From positions 1 to 64,000 of the forward strand of contig JADNRX010000269.1 of assembly GCA_015501595.1 (NCBI GenBank): DNA of 64,000 nt. The letters are read 5' to 3'. Origin of the DNA: Hymenopellis radicata. Lineage: Eukaryota > Basidiomycota > Agaricomycetes > Agaricales > Physalacriaceae. The notes under the pieces were generated by a model. That model did no database searches and had not been told where the DNA came from. It saw only the letters and a program-made list of their open reading frames with translations. Shown here piece after piece: positions 43,956 through 55,500 of this stretch (position 1 is the stretch's first letter; every line of letters starts with the position of its first letter). The translations under genes and the position numbers were made by a program.

Positions 43956-45487
43956 TCAGAACGGACTATCTTGTAATCGTAGTTGGTTGAAGGTCCCTTG
44001 AATGAGCGTTAAATAAGCGTGTCTTTCAACGACCGAGATAGTATACTCACCGACGAGAGAACTTGCGTCTGAGTGCAAGTAAGATGACTCGTCGAACTCG
44101 AATGCATTATTGATGATGTCGACGTTCATTCGATGTTTTGCGATCGTACCAGGGAGCCATGTATTTCTCAGTGTGTGACACAAAGAAGGACCCTCATCCT
44201 TAGTCTTCGGACAGCATCGCAAGTGGATCTTTAGACCCTGGAGGACAAACTCTTTGCGGCACAGTGCCTCGTCCAGCGCGTGCCACGAGTCTAGTAAGTC
44301 CGTCGATAGAGGGCGCTCCATTCTGTTGCCGTCGTATTTCACGTCGAGAAGTATCTCCAGGTGTCGGAGCGCATTGTTGTTATCAAGGACTTGAAATGTC
44401 CGAGCCCACCAACCCAGACAGTGAGCGATCCCCGATGGTAAAAACAGGCCGATCGTGATTCTGAGAATGGGCACAGAATATATCTGCAAGGGATTTAGAC
44501 GCTGCTCTGTGAATATGCGCGTTAATACATTATACTGCTTGTAGAGACAAAGTCTCTTACCAGTACAAAGATCGCCTATGGTAAGAAGTCTCAGGCTTCG
44601 TCCAGCGAGTTCGAGAAGCAAAGAGAGATAATCCAACATTGAGTTGTCGATAGAGTCTCCTTCAATCGTAATATCCTGCAGAGTGCTCGTGATTACTGGC
44701 GAGTCCCTGCTAGTGAAGAGCTGGAGAATCTTTTGTTTCCTGTTTGCCTGGTCGAAGCTCATAGACAATTTACGCAAGACAGGACCACGCTGCCCGGCCT
44801 TTATGGCGGCCAAGTTGGGATGACCAACGTTTTCGAAAGTGTGGGCGGTCCAAGAGTTCCGACGACCATCTGCGTAAATCGGGGGACGAATGTCGATCGC
44901 CATGTTCCCTCCAATCTCGAGCTCGGATAAGTATGGGAGTGATGAAAGGAGGTCTGCGAGTTGCTGTTGCGTGCACTGGATGCCCGCGAGGTGGAGTTGG
45001 CGTAATCCGGGAAACGTGATAGTCGCACTAAGTGCTTGTGGATTGAGGCTCCGACGCCAACTCAATCCGATGAGAGCCATGCACTCGACGCTATAGCCGA
45101 GCTGGAGCTCCTGTAAGAGCCTATAGAACTCGTAGCTTGTTTCCAATGGGACTGTATCGTCAGACTGGATTTCGAGATGGAGGAGGGATCGTAGGGGGGG
45201 CGGAACCTCGCTAACGGTGTAGTATAACTGCTTGCATGTTTCTTGAATACCAGAGCCAATTCGGAGGCGTTCGATGGGTGGCTGACAGACAGGCGTGAAA
45301 TGCTTGTCGAAAAGACGGAAAGGGAACGCACCATGGGAGCTAGGTGAATGACCATTGTAAAGGGAATGGAGTCCTCTTATTATTGAGGCGTTCCGGTGTG
45401 GTCAAAGAGTGTCCAATTTCAGAAACAAAGACAATTACGCTGATGGAACAGCCACAATTCCTCGGTCAAAGAGTCTTGATGGGCCAT
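43956..45487 (-). CDS. F-box/LRR-type protein
   Basis: The long 3' exon (45146 down to 43956, about 395 codons plus upstream extension) reads ALSATITFPGLRQLHLAGIQ, LPYLSELEIGGNMAIDI and similar LRR-like segments, ending LRLQDSPF. In the same frame it extends upstream through PPIERLRIGSGIQETCKQLY to near 45290. A likely first exon opens at the ATG at 45487 with MAHQDSLTEELWLFHQ; the exact exon structure between 45290 and 45470 is not certain. No complete F-box was recognised, so it may be an LRR-only relative. Predicted role: substrate binding for ubiquitin ligase. Confidence 0.65.
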
Positions 45488-45584
45488 GTTAATAATCGGC
45501 GAGCATGTGGTGATTATGGTGGAAAGTAGTGATGGGTCCCGCGTCTTGCGTGGAACCAATCCCGAATGAATTCATTCCAAACCA

Positions 45585-46068
45585 ATCGGTCACCATATTT
45601 GTGCGTTCGGCCCTCTCCCACCACGCTTCCGGTCTTTTAGTCGAGTTGAACGAATTCTGTCGTCCTATTAGGATTTGTATCGCGATCGAGGACATGAGCA
45701 AGAAGCGATGGCCCACGTGTCAGGTAAGACGCTTCCTTTCCACCTTCATCAGCAGTTAGTAAATTCTGACCAGATAAACAATTTTCAGAGAATTCACACC
45801 TCTTTAGGCCCTCCTCTCAAGATGAACGTTGCTTCCCACCCGTATAGCATTACCCGCTTCTACCCGAGATACTGCTGGACATCTTTGCAGTCCTTTGCCA
45901 ACAGCCGTGTAACAGTCTTGATAATGAAAGAGCGACTTGGACCCTTGGGCGAGTCTGTTCCTCATGGAGGATCCTTATGCTCTCAACATCGCCATTGTGG
46001 TCAACCTTGACCATTGCCTCACGTCGTTGGTTACCCCGACCGCACCACTTGGAATGTCTACATTTCCG
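45585..46068 (+). repeat. Segmental duplication, copy A
   Basis: About 480 bases, nearly identical in the same orientation to 48155-48600. Shared landmarks include GGTCACCATATTT, the intron-like stretch GTAAGACGCTTCCTTTCCAC, and AAGATGAACGTTGCTTCCCA. The acetyltransferase gene lies between the two copies. Confidence 0.9.
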
Positions 46069-46107
46069 CCTGTCAAAATATCTCGGAAACAAGACGACTC
46101 GTACTAG
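45822..46107 (+). pseudogene. Truncated F-box gene (duplicate A)
   Basis: Starts with the same ATG context as the intact-length gene at 48384 (MNVASHPYSIT). After that one base is missing relative to copy B (ACCCGCTTC against ACCCAGCTTC), which puts the F-box core (LLPEILLDIFAVLCQQP) and the following LGRVCSSWRILMLSTS out of frame with the start. The similarity to copy B ends at about 46068, and the frame stops soon after. A dead fragment, but it preserves eight F-box residues that copy B has lost. Confidence 0.8.
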
Positions 46108-46171
46108 TATGTGAGTTGCTATTGTGCGTACGGTTACATATGTTCTAGGCCCTGTGGCTACTAGAATAATC

Positions 46172-47175
46172 CTACTTTCCGGGACCACGACGCATCACCC
46201 ACATCGGAAATCCGAGATAACCGTTGACGCCTACGAATGTGTCTTGATAGTCGTGTGTCGTCGGGTTTTCGATGACGCCCACCTTCGCCTTGGGCAAGAC
46301 CAGGTCGAAATGAAGGGCGTTATAAACACGAACCTGGAATTGTCAGAAAGTCTAGACATATGTGCCAGGAGGACAACTTACGTTGGATTCCTTTGCACAC
46401 TCGAGGACGAGTGTTTCACCTTGCGCTGCGGCCTTTCGATGAACGGTGTCAATGAACTGCCTGGCTGCTCCTTTGCGCTGGTAAGCGGGGTCAACACCGA
46501 TAGTTTGTAAGTGCCACGATGCGTGTTTCACTCCAGGGCCTAACGTCGCGTCGTTCAGCACATCGTATTGAGGGAGGAACTGTGGCTGTGATTAGAGACG
46601 ATCAATGGATGGGAGCAGAAAGAAACCTTTTTCCCCCACCACTCCTGGAGCTCTGGGGGGAACGAGCCCATGAGAGGTCCAAGAACGAAGTCTTGTTCCT
46701 CTTTGCTAAACCATATCCCTTGATGTCTTGCTCACGATCTCAAGACAAAGGACATGACTTACGTGTCGTACATGGAATGCTTTGGTGGGAACCAAACAGC
46801 GCACCCCACGATCTTCTTCTCCTCATCGGCCGTCTCTGCGACATATACTTCGCCGCCAAGGAGACCACAAAGGACAGTCGTCGTCCAGAACGGGCCGACA
46901 TACGTTGTATCGCCGCCGACTTCCTTTTTCCCGTTGACAGTGGCCGTGAAAAGGTCTGACACCAGATTCAGCATAGAAGACGACGTGACGTCTCTGCATA
47001 CCGTCGGCGAAAGCTTTCGCGAGTGCCTCCTCCGTCGCTTTGAGCCCGGAATACTTTCCAATCCAGCCAGGGACTTCTTCTGCTCTAGTGGATGTCAAGG
47101 TCTGCCGTTCAACGGCAAGGAGCACCCCATACCTTCCGTCGCTACAAGCTGTCGAATGGTAAAGGCGAGAGACAT
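46172..47175 (-). CDS. GNAT-family N-acetyltransferase
   Basis: Spliced gene of about 225 residues. The ATG at 47175 gives MSLAFTIRQLVATE; an intron then leads to EEVPGWIGKYSGLKATEEAL. A 45-base intron (GTATGC to GTCAG) joins AFAD to DLFTATVNGKKEVGG. Then follow LGGEVYVAETADEEKKIVGC, AVWFPPKHSMYDT, SKEEQDFVLGPLMGSFPPEL and the acetyl-CoA site with HLQTIGVDPAYQRKGAARQF (the Q/RxxGxG/A signature as QRKGAA). The end is GFPMWVMRRGPGK with the TAG at 46172-46174. The pattern matches fungal small-molecule GNAT enzymes; the acceptor is unknown. Five introns, all in frame. It lies between the two copies of the duplicated F-box segment. Confidence 0.85.
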
Positions 47176-48154
47176 CTTCGGGTTTATGCGCAGCTTCGAG
47201 TTGGTGGTTATCCAAGGGGGCAACAGCTGATGTTCCCCACAGTCTAGCGCTTTTTGAACAAGTTTACGACACAGCCCATCAAGGAGATTGTGGGGACGCC
47301 GAAGATGATTTTACTCTTCCTTCTCTCGTACGTCTATGAATAACTGATCAACTGTTTGGATGTTCAAGTTCCGCAAAACAGATGTTCACTTCAGTAACAT
47401 TATCAAACCAACGCGAATCGATGATTGGCATTGCTCAAGGCTTCAAGTCTGTGGATTGGACGTCTGACTCGAATATGTGCTTCGTGTAGACGGCCTTGGA
47501 GTCTTTAATTTACAGCCGCGATGCCTAACTTCACGAACGAGATATGGCCTCTAGCGAGTGGCTGCTTGTCTGTGCCTTGATGTAGAAACAGGATGGCGGC
47601 TCAGAGCGCAGCTGACTCTTCAAGCTTCAGTGGCCGCCCCCACATCATCATCAGTACGTTTGGAGTTTCAGCGAGATGTTCACCTTCTCCTCATGTACTG
47701 GATACAGGTAACTCATGTGTCCACTCAATTGTAGCATTGTTTGGACCGCTATGACTTGTGTGTGGCCAACAGGGAACCATGGGCGCTGCTATTTACGCGG
47801 CGAGGGATGGTGTACACAGGCTTCCATATATCCGCGTGCGCCCGAAAGCAATCTGTTACACGTTGACTTCTCATCGCGAGTTGAAGGACCTTGTTCTACT
47901 ATGTTACGGCAGCGTCGAAGGAAAATACTCGATGTAGAGTAAACCAATTGGGCATTCTTACTTACTTCCTTTGAATATTTCCAGCAAACTTTGACCAGTA
48001 GCCTCCATCATAAACCTCTCATTCGTCGCAGCCTGCTACACACGCCGAATTGTGTCGGACTCAGACCAAATACTGGCGTACTTTAAATCCTCTCCCGACG
48101 CTTTTGACGACGTGAACGATAAATGGATTGATGATGAATGTAGTCTTGACCTAA
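47176..48154. other. Intergenic, no gene recognised
   Basis: Only unsupported short frames (for example 47715-47942). Upstream DNA of the acetyltransferase gene and of duplicate B. Confidence 0.45.
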
Positions 48155-48600
48155 CGGTCACCATATTTCTGTGTTCGGTCCTCTCCCACCACGCTTCCGG
48201 TCTTTTAGTCGAGTTGAACGAATTCTGTCGTCCTATTAGGATTTGTATCGCGATCGAGAAGAAGCGATATCGATGGCCACGTGTCAGGTAAGACGCTTCC
48301 TTTCCACCTTCATCAGCAGTTAGTAAATTCTGACCAGATAAACAATTTTCAGAGAATTCACCCCTTTTAGGCCTCCTCTCAAGATGAACGTTGCTTCCCA
48401 CCCGTGTAGCATTACCCAGCTTCCACCCGACCTTTGCCAACAGCCGTATAACAGTCTTGATAATGCAAGAGCGCCTTGGACCCTTGGGCGAGTCTGTTCC
48501 TCATGGAGGATCCTTATGCTCTCAACATCGTCATTGTGGTCAACCTTGACCATTGCCTCACGCCGTTGGTTACCCCGACCGCGCCACTTGGAATGTCTAC
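48155..48600 (+). repeat. Segmental duplication, copy B
   Basis: Direct counterpart of 45585-46068, about 2.57 kb further right. Copy B has a 24-base in-frame deletion next to CCACCCGA at 48423-48430 relative to copy A, and one extra A upstream of it. Confidence 0.9.
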
Positions 48601-49742
48601 GCGAGCACCTCCGTCGCTCCCGAGATCAGCCGCTGCAGATCGGCATTACGGTCATCTGTGTCGACGTATTGGATGTCGTCGCAGATATGATGAAGCTCCT
48701 CATAGAGCATTCTCATCGATGGAAGCTCGTAGAATTCGTCCTCGGCTACGAAGGATATGGCTGCCTATTCGATTTGATGAGTCGGTCTGAAGGTGAATTT
48801 CCTTTACTTGAGGAATTCTACATTATCGGAGAACCATCACGTCGTAGCGATATGCTTGGCCTTGAGAAATTTGACTGGCTCGCAACCCCCTCGTTGTGTG
48901 CGCCCAGGCTCCGTCGAGCGGCATTGCCATCGACGCGCCTCCAGATAGCTCCTGTCGAGGGGCTTCCACTTACCCATCTTGAGGCGGGCATTTATGCCCT
49001 CTCCGACGTGCAGTACATATCGAGCTACACATATGCCACTGAAGTCCATCTCACCTGTTTTGATATCGATCAGGTCGACCTTGGTGGAGATATCTCAGCT
49101 GTCATCGTCCCACAGATCACCACACTCGGCGTGGACTCTTTGTTGATGCTTCGGGCTCTCACACTCCCTTCCCTTGAAGTCCTCCTTGTATACGACTCCA
49201 CATGTGATTCGCAGTGTGAGATCCTACATCAATTTCTACAACGCTCCGTCAACTCGTTGAAAACCCTCTTCATTTTCGACAAGAGACTGCTCTGTCGTCT
49301 TGACTTGACCCATGTGGTATTTCGAAATCTCGTCGATATCACAGTGCTATACATACCTTCCTCCATCAAAATGCAAGAATCCGTGGCAAAGCTCACTCAG
49401 CCGGATGCTCTATTATCGCTGCGCTCCATCACTCTCATATTTACCTTCATGGATCTGACAGAAGACCGGGATATCATCGACCAACTCATGATGGTTTTGG
49501 AGACTCGGTCGAATGTCAAAGCATTGGTCGAGGTGGACTGTTGTATGAAGCATGATTTGCAAGTCTTGAAGAGAGAACTGGGGGCATTGGAGAGGGAAGG
49601 GAAGTTGACGATGGTGGTAAAGGCTGTCAATGATACCCACGATTCAGGATGGCCGCATTATGACCCAGAAGCATGCCCAGAAGACGATAGACATGCTTGG
49701 TGGCATGGTCCACCGTGGTCAGCCTCAAGAGGCTCTATATAG
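48384..49742 (+). CDS. F-box-type protein with shortened F-box (duplicate B)
   Basis: A single-exon gene of 452 codons from ATG 48384 to 49742. The start reads MNVASHPCSITQLPPDLCQQ, where the comparison with copy A shows that eight residues of the F-box helix (EILLDIFA region) are missing. The following APWTLGRVCSSWRILMLSTS is typical of the segment after the F-box in mushroom proteins. The rest is leucine-rich: HLEAGIYALSDVQYISSYTY, LLMLRALTLPSLEVLLVYDS, SLRSITLIFTFMDLTEDRDI. Binding to Skp1 may be lost while the recognition part is kept. It is the complete member of a duplicated pair. Confidence 0.75.
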   Translation: MNVASHPCSITQLPPDLCQQPYNSLDNARAPWTLGRVCSSWRILMLSTSSLWSTLTIASRRWLPRPRHLECLREHLRRSRDQPLQIGITVICVDVLDVVADMMKLLIEHSHRWKLVEFVLGYEGYGCLFDLMSRSEGEFPLLEEFYIIGEPSRRSDMLGLEKFDWLATPSLCAPRLRRAALPSTRLQIAPVEGLPLTHLEAGIYALSDVQYISSYTYATEVHLTCFDIDQVDLGGDISAVIVPQITTLGVDSLLMLRALTLPSLEVLLVYDSTCDSQCEILHQFLQRSVNSLKTLFIFDKRLLCRLDLTHVVFRNLVDITVLYIPSSIKMQESVAKLTQPDALLSLRSITLIFTFMDLTEDRDIIDQLMMVLETRSNVKALVEVDCCMKHDLQVLKRELGALEREGKLTMVVKAVNDTHDSGWPHYDPEACPEDDRHAWWHGPPWSASRGSI

Positions 49743-49883
49743 CAGATGTGTAGGGTCTCATATTGATAGAAGCTTTAGTCCGACGCAAGGACGACCTTCA
49801 TATGTCAACGGCCAGTTCAAATTTCTTTCGTACATCAACCAATTTGGCAGGATTCGATTCAACTAAGCTCTGCAATTGAAGTC

Positions 49884-50711
49884 ATGGCGCTGTTGCTGAC
49901 CCTTATCGCGTCGAAATTTATCTACACATTCAGTGACGGGCCGATCGGGTTCTTTCATCTCTTGTCCAACCCAACGGTGATGAAGACACTTCAATCCGTG
50001 TTACAGGTTGCTTGGCCAGAGAAGGACACGCCATTCTCGTACGAAATGGCGGAGAAACTACCTTATCTGGTGAGATTGTCTGCTCCAAGGTGCCGGGCAT
50101 GCATTACATTCATTCTCAAAAAAGACTGGTGTTGTTAAAGAGGCTCTTCAAGGCTGAGCGCTGAGCGTTGAGCACGGGCGTACCCGTTGTTCTTCCGCGT
50201 GCCGTCCCTACCACAACAGTCATTGACGGAAGGCCGATCCCTGCTGGAGTACGTGAATCCATTCAGTCTTAAGCCTGAAGTCAGAATAGTGACAGTGTTG
50301 CAGACTGTCATCGGCGTTGGTCAACCCTTCGTACTGAAAAACCCCGACATCTTTCTCGACCCCGATGAGTTCAAACCGGAGAGGTGGATCGGGCCGGACG
50401 CTCGGAAGCTGGACAAGTACCTCGTTGCGTTTTCCAGAGGCCCAAGGAATTGTGTGGGCATGAAGTAAGTCACAGTGCACTCCTGATTCCTCTTTTTGCG
50501 GAGCGTTGACAGGTTGGCATGGTGCGAACTTTATCTGACCTTTGCGAACTTGATGCGCAAGTTCGATATGCAACTGTTCGAAACTAGGTGCCTCAATTGT
50601 TTTGTCGAAGCAGGCCTTTATTCACTACGGAAGGCCTTTCGTGATTATATGGTCCCATTATGGACGGACGTGAGGCCATTGCAGGCTATCGTCACAGATC
50701 GTGCGATCTAA
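49884..50711 (+). pseudogene. Cytochrome P450 pseudogene (C-terminal part)
   Basis: The remains of a P450 read in several frames. MAEKLPYL followed in another frame by VVKEAL is the K-helix ExxR region; VPVVLPRAVPTTTVIDGRPI comes next, broken by stops. The last part is open: NPDIFLDPDEFKPERWIGPD, then the haem loop FSRGPRNCVGMK at about 50430-50465. A short intron then leads to LAWCELYLTFANLMRKFDMQ, and the frame ends at 50709-50711. The N-terminal half and I-helix are missing apart from a hydrophobic stretch. Stops and frame changes between 50085 and 50300 make it non-functional. It probably descends from a full gene like the one at 31.2-33.1 kb, but of a different subfamily. Confidence 0.8.
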
Positions 50712-51240
50712 AGAAGGGTTTCTAGTACGCGCGGAGCATACCGCTGACTGGGTATTAATTTCGTGTTTCCTAGTTCACATGAACGTACTTCGACTTCTCG
50801 TGTTGAAAAGTCTCGATGCACAAGTTCGTTCTTATAGCTTCATCGTGTCGTTAGGTGTTGAAAGTTCATGACAAGGACGCTTCGGTCTAGGCAGGCCCGT
50901 CTTCGACGAAGGTAGCCAATTATGATCAGGCGCATAGATGGCCCAAGGGAATCCGTAAAGACCGTCGTCGTACGGTAGCTGCCATAATGCGGGTGACTAT
51001 AAGGTTCTTGCCCCAGAATCCTATGATGGCCGCTGAAATTATCATATGTGTACCGCGCCCAGCCAGTTTCCTGCGAGTTTCTATACCGCCACTACTACTT
51101 AGATGATGGTGGCAAGCGGCTACATAACCGACTTACGTGAACCGAGCCCAAACGCGCTTTCAGACAAACATTCACAGCACCAACGGAACGGTGCGCGGGT
51201 CGTAAAATTACAGATACATGAATTTGGTGCTACAGCGTTC
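50712..51240. other. Intergenic, no gene recognised
   Basis: Downstream flanks of the P450 relic and of the transporter gene. Nothing recognised. Confidence 0.5.
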
Positions 51241-53670
51241 TTAATAGACGTAGACGAACTATAAAGCAGGACATGAATATCCAACAGACAGACAGACATC
51301 AATGAACTTGGACGCACCTCATCGTTTTCACGATCCGTCAAGTCAAGGAAAGCATTGTCGCCGAGATGAGCGCCAGTCGTGCTTGACTCCAGTTTGCTCT
51401 CATCCATCTTTTCTTCCGCCTTCTGCGTGTATTTCTTTTCCATGGATGCGTCGTGGATCTTGGCCGGTTTGCCATTCTTAACACGTTCGCGCTCCTTGAG
51501 GCGGTTGAGAATCATGAAGTTGACGACTTGGAGGCTATCAAAACGAGATGAGAACAGTCGTATTCAAGCATCAAAGGAGAGCCTTACATCACGCAGGCAA
51601 ACATAGCAATGAAAATGATCAACGTCGCTTTGAGACCTTTGTGGTACAGCGGAGAGTCGTCGTCGGTGAACAGAAGGGGCCCGATGATGTTACCAGCTGC
51701 CGCGGCACCGTTGTATCTGTGTAATGTCAAGTTGGACGCTTTTTCTTGCCTACTGTCACAAAACACTAACCCAGAGATCGAGATACTCCTCTTCGTCGAT
51801 CCGGCAGTGTTCGCGGATAGCCACGAGATGATCAAAGGGTTGGCGCCGAAGAGGAAAGCAAGCAGGTAGTAAGCGAAGAGAAGTAGACCTTGGTTGTCGC
51901 GCGGAAGTGCTGCAAGCAATCAGCAGCTGCTACGGACAAGTCAACTCTAGGTACTTACCCCATAACATTGCAAGTCCGGCGATGACAGGCAGGATGAACA
52001 CGCAAATCGTGACGGACTTGTTCCGAAAGTGGTAGGTGCAGTAGGACGCCGCCCCTATGATGAGCATTTGGAGCGCGCCAAATGGCATGTTGAGGAGAGA
52101 TGTCCGATATTTGTCGTAGCCAAGGCCCTGCAAGACAAGAGGTCCGAAGACGGTGGTAACGGATGCCCCAACGCTGAAGAGAAAACCATTACGAAGAAGT
52201 TGAGACAAGTGGGTCGCAGAAGCTTACTTCAATAACAAGGTCATTCCGAAAAACAGGTAGGTCTGAATCTCCAGTAACGCCTCCTTGACCTGGTACCACT
52301 TGTATGTGTTCGTGGCCGCGGTACCGGTGTTGTTCGCACGAAGACGCTCTACACCCTTGTGTCGATCTTCGGGTGTCAAGAAGCGAGCTTCACTAATCGA
52401 GTTGTCCAGTCGCCAGTAGATGAGAGGACCGGTGAGGACGGTCATCTGGAATGGTATCAGTGGTGAAACACGAATTGATCATAAAGCAAGCCTCACCAGA
52501 CCGCAGAACAAGAACAGGATTTGGTAGTGGTGGATGGCGGGGTTCTTGATAGAACCGAACCCATACGCGAATACAGACGCCATGATCGTACCCATGCCGT
52601 TTGTACCATACCAAATAGCCACGCGAAGAGGTTGCTCAGCACGGCGATACCTGTTGCGAGGCTTAGTGTGTGTACAGGCTTTGATCAGCAAACGCACCAG
52701 ACAGCTGTCAAGATTGAGAACAAAGGCAGGCACGCCGCTTCGAAGAGACCAAGAAGGAAACGGTTCGCAGCAAGGCCGCCAAAGCTTAGCGACGGGTCAG
52801 TTTTTGCGCTCGAGAATGTAATAAGGTAAAGTGTGCTCACCTCGTGCTCGCCGCAATACCACAGCAAGCACTGGAGTAGAAATCAGTAAATGGCAAAAAA
52901 GGATTACCGTCGACGTACATTCCCCAGCATGATACGATGACAGGCATCAAGTGGCGAGGCTTGACCCGGACGAGTAAGTAGCTGGAGAACGGTTGCCATG
53001 CGAGCTGTGCGATAGCGTTGAGAGAACCTAGGGAAAACAATTCCGGAAGACCGCGACAACTACATGATGCTAACATACCGATGGTGGAGTACTGATCTGT
53101 TCGTGCGTAAGTAAGATGAAATCAAGGGAGGTCACAGAAACTCACTGCCAACAAGGTGCGCGTCGGTCTTCAGTCCAAATGTTGCCGCGTAGCCTAGGAT
53201 GGTCTTGTCGAGACTAAATATGAGTTGCGCTGAGTTAAAGACCGAGCGCGTTAACAGGTGAAGATTTACATTTGTAACCAGTATACCTGAGGAGGTTGTT
53301 AGTGGTGGTGCAAAAGGAGGCGAATAAATCGACATACCCAAGCTAACAGCTAGAGAGAAGAGGACGGAAGAATTTTTAGTTCTGGCGGGGGGAATACACG
53401 CAAGGCACGCACCGGAAGAATGAACAGGTCAGTGCGCCTCAGGATTCTTTTGTTATCTTCTTCAGTGACTTCGATACGCTCATCGCCGAACTGCCGAAAG
53501 GCTGGATCCGCCTTCTCGCTACGGAACGCGTCAGTTTTCTCGACCAGAAGAACGACAAAGGGGACATACGGAGAGACCTCAACAACTTGACCATGTGTCG
53601 TATGCTCCACACGATGAGTCTCCGGCTTCTCCAAGTCTTCTCGTTGTATGATGTCGTGCTTGTCTGTCAT
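51241..53670 (-). CDS. MFS transporter, allantoate permease (DAL5)-like
   Basis: A plasma-membrane transporter of the major facilitator superfamily, anion:cation symporter type, about 520 residues in roughly ten exons. The ATG at 53670 opens a hydrophilic tail (MTDKHDIIQREDLEKPETHR), then ILRRTDLFILPV leads into helix 1. Family marks follow: LDKTILGYAATFGLKTD, NRFLLGLFEAACLPLFSILT, RVAIWYGTNGMGTIMASVFA, KNPAIHHYQILFLFCGL. The central loop is EARFLTPEDRHKGVERLRAN, and the second half includes GYNGAAAAGNIIGPLLF. The C-terminal tail is charged and ends DLTDRENDE plus a last exon FVYVY before the TAA at 51241-51243. Yeast relatives carry allantoate, ureidosuccinate, nicotinate or similar carboxylates. 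No break was found. Confidence 0.88.
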
Positions 53671-54940
53671 GATGAACTTGGAAAGGGCATGAAGAATCCA
53701 TCCGGAAGCGATGTGAATTTATAAGAAAACACGACCAGGGTCCGCTTCAAAGAAAGGGTCAGCTGAGTCTCTAAACATGATCGACGTTGGCTCACTCAAT
53801 CCATAAAGAAATTGGATCAGTAGTTCTGACCCAATCTGGTAGCTAGGGTCACCCCATGGGGTAGCATCTGGTCAGATGTGGGGACGGGGGCAATTCCCAG
53901 CGATAACCGTCCATTACCACTCATTACCGTTCACGAGTGGGGATGCACCAGCCACGGTCTTTCGCTCCATAATCATTCCACCGCATCATCTCGTGAACGG
54001 AACACGAACCCTAATTTCAAAGGTAAACAGAAAGCTGGGCTTCGGAACTTGGGTACGCGAACTCTTGAAATATTCAAGGATGGTCGATGGCTTTGCTCGT
54101 TAAATGGTCGTCGATCCCGAGGTATCTACAAGATCTCAGCTTAGCCAAGTCATCGAAGGACAACGATGCAGAGGACGTACCTTACCGCATCAACCGCTTC
54201 CAACCGTCGCGCGCCTTGACGTCCCCGGCGCTGGTTAGCTTCAATCTCAGAACCTCTTGGCGCCGGAGTGGGGAATTTAATCAGGCTAGACGCGTCGCGA
54301 ATTTGCGGTACCATACAATCAATTCACCAACGTTTTTCGCCTATTTACCGAGGACGATAGCGCCCCGGACTCTCCGTTGTCGCCCCACCGTCGGTTCCTA
54401 TAAGGCAACTTGAACTTGTCATCTGCTGTGTTGCATGACCGACGACGACAGTCTGAGTCTACACAGCAGGTCGGGCGGTCGTCCATCTTTTTTGCCCCCA
54501 ATAATGGCCCGGGCCTTGCACAGAGACAGATATTTGGGCTAACGTTGGAACGAGTCGAGAATGTTACCGGATTCAGGATACGCATTTGCGAGGAGCGGAC
54601 ACGTCGAGGAGGAGGCCATTTTTTGCCATGAAGGTAGAAAGAAAGTATGATCGAAGCGCGCCTGCCGCCGTTACAACCAGATTGGGTCATGGTGTCAATG
54701 TCATCAAAATTCGAACATTGTGAAGGAGATTAACTGAAATGGGTGCCAGCAGTCGGCAACTCGTACGACGATGTCGACTTGAAGAAATGATACAACTAAA
54801 TTGTGTAGATGATCAGTAGTAAAATGTTCTATAGATGTTGATGGTCGAGGTACCGTACATTGGATAGCGTAAGAGCTGAAATTGTGAATACATGTAACAT
54901 AATGCAAATGCATAACAGTAACCGTCGCGGACGGTCGCAC
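53671..54940. other. Intergenic, no gene recognised
   Basis: Upstream region of the transporter gene and downstream region of the next minus-strand gene. Overlapping short frames on both strands show no recognisable protein. Confidence 0.45.
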
Positions 54941-55500
54941 TCAGTCCTCAAAGGTGGGAATGGGAGGAAGCGGTTTCGAGAAACGCGAGTACTGCCGCTG
55001 CTGCGTCTTGGTCACCTTCGCTTTCGTGACAGTGGGCCTTTGCATCTCTTTTGCGATTGAACACTTGCTCGCTGAGCGCCTCAAGTATTGAAAAGACGCC
55101 TTGAGCGTGATGGTCCTGCGCGGACGATCGCTTTCGGCTCTTTGACGAGGCGCGTCAAGACTACTTTTGCGCTTGACTTGATGCTGAATTGGATGCACGT
55201 AGACGAAGGCTCTCGGTGTGGGAGCCACAATAGTGGTGCTGGTGGAGCCGGACGTAGAGCGTGGACGAGGTGGGGTTCGAGGGGGTGGAGGGAATATGGA
55301 CGTTAGGTCTTCGATTGAACGTGCCTCTGCGCCTGCGCGAATGTCGATGATGTCCAGATGAGCAGGCCACTCGACCGGTAGTGTCATAGAGACGGATCGA
55401 CGGACGATTTTATGTCTAGGTGAGCTACAGAAGTCAGTGCATTTCTGTTGGAGCAAGGGAACGAAGCATACCGTTTGAATACACTGCGAAGACGATCCAT
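54941..55500 (-). CDS. Small proline- and arginine-rich protein
   Basis: About 170 residues in two exons. Exon 1 (ATG at 55500) is MDRLRSVFKR; a 50-base intron (GTATGC to CCTAG) joins it to HKIVRRSVSMTLPVEWPAHL. A segment DIIDIRAGAEARSIEDLTSI is followed by polyproline (FPPPPRTPPRPR) and the C-terminus SRFSKPLPPIPTFED. The proline clusters could bind SH3 or WW domains. No catalytic domain is visible, and the protein is not recognised. The clean splice and start support a real gene. Confidence 0.6.
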
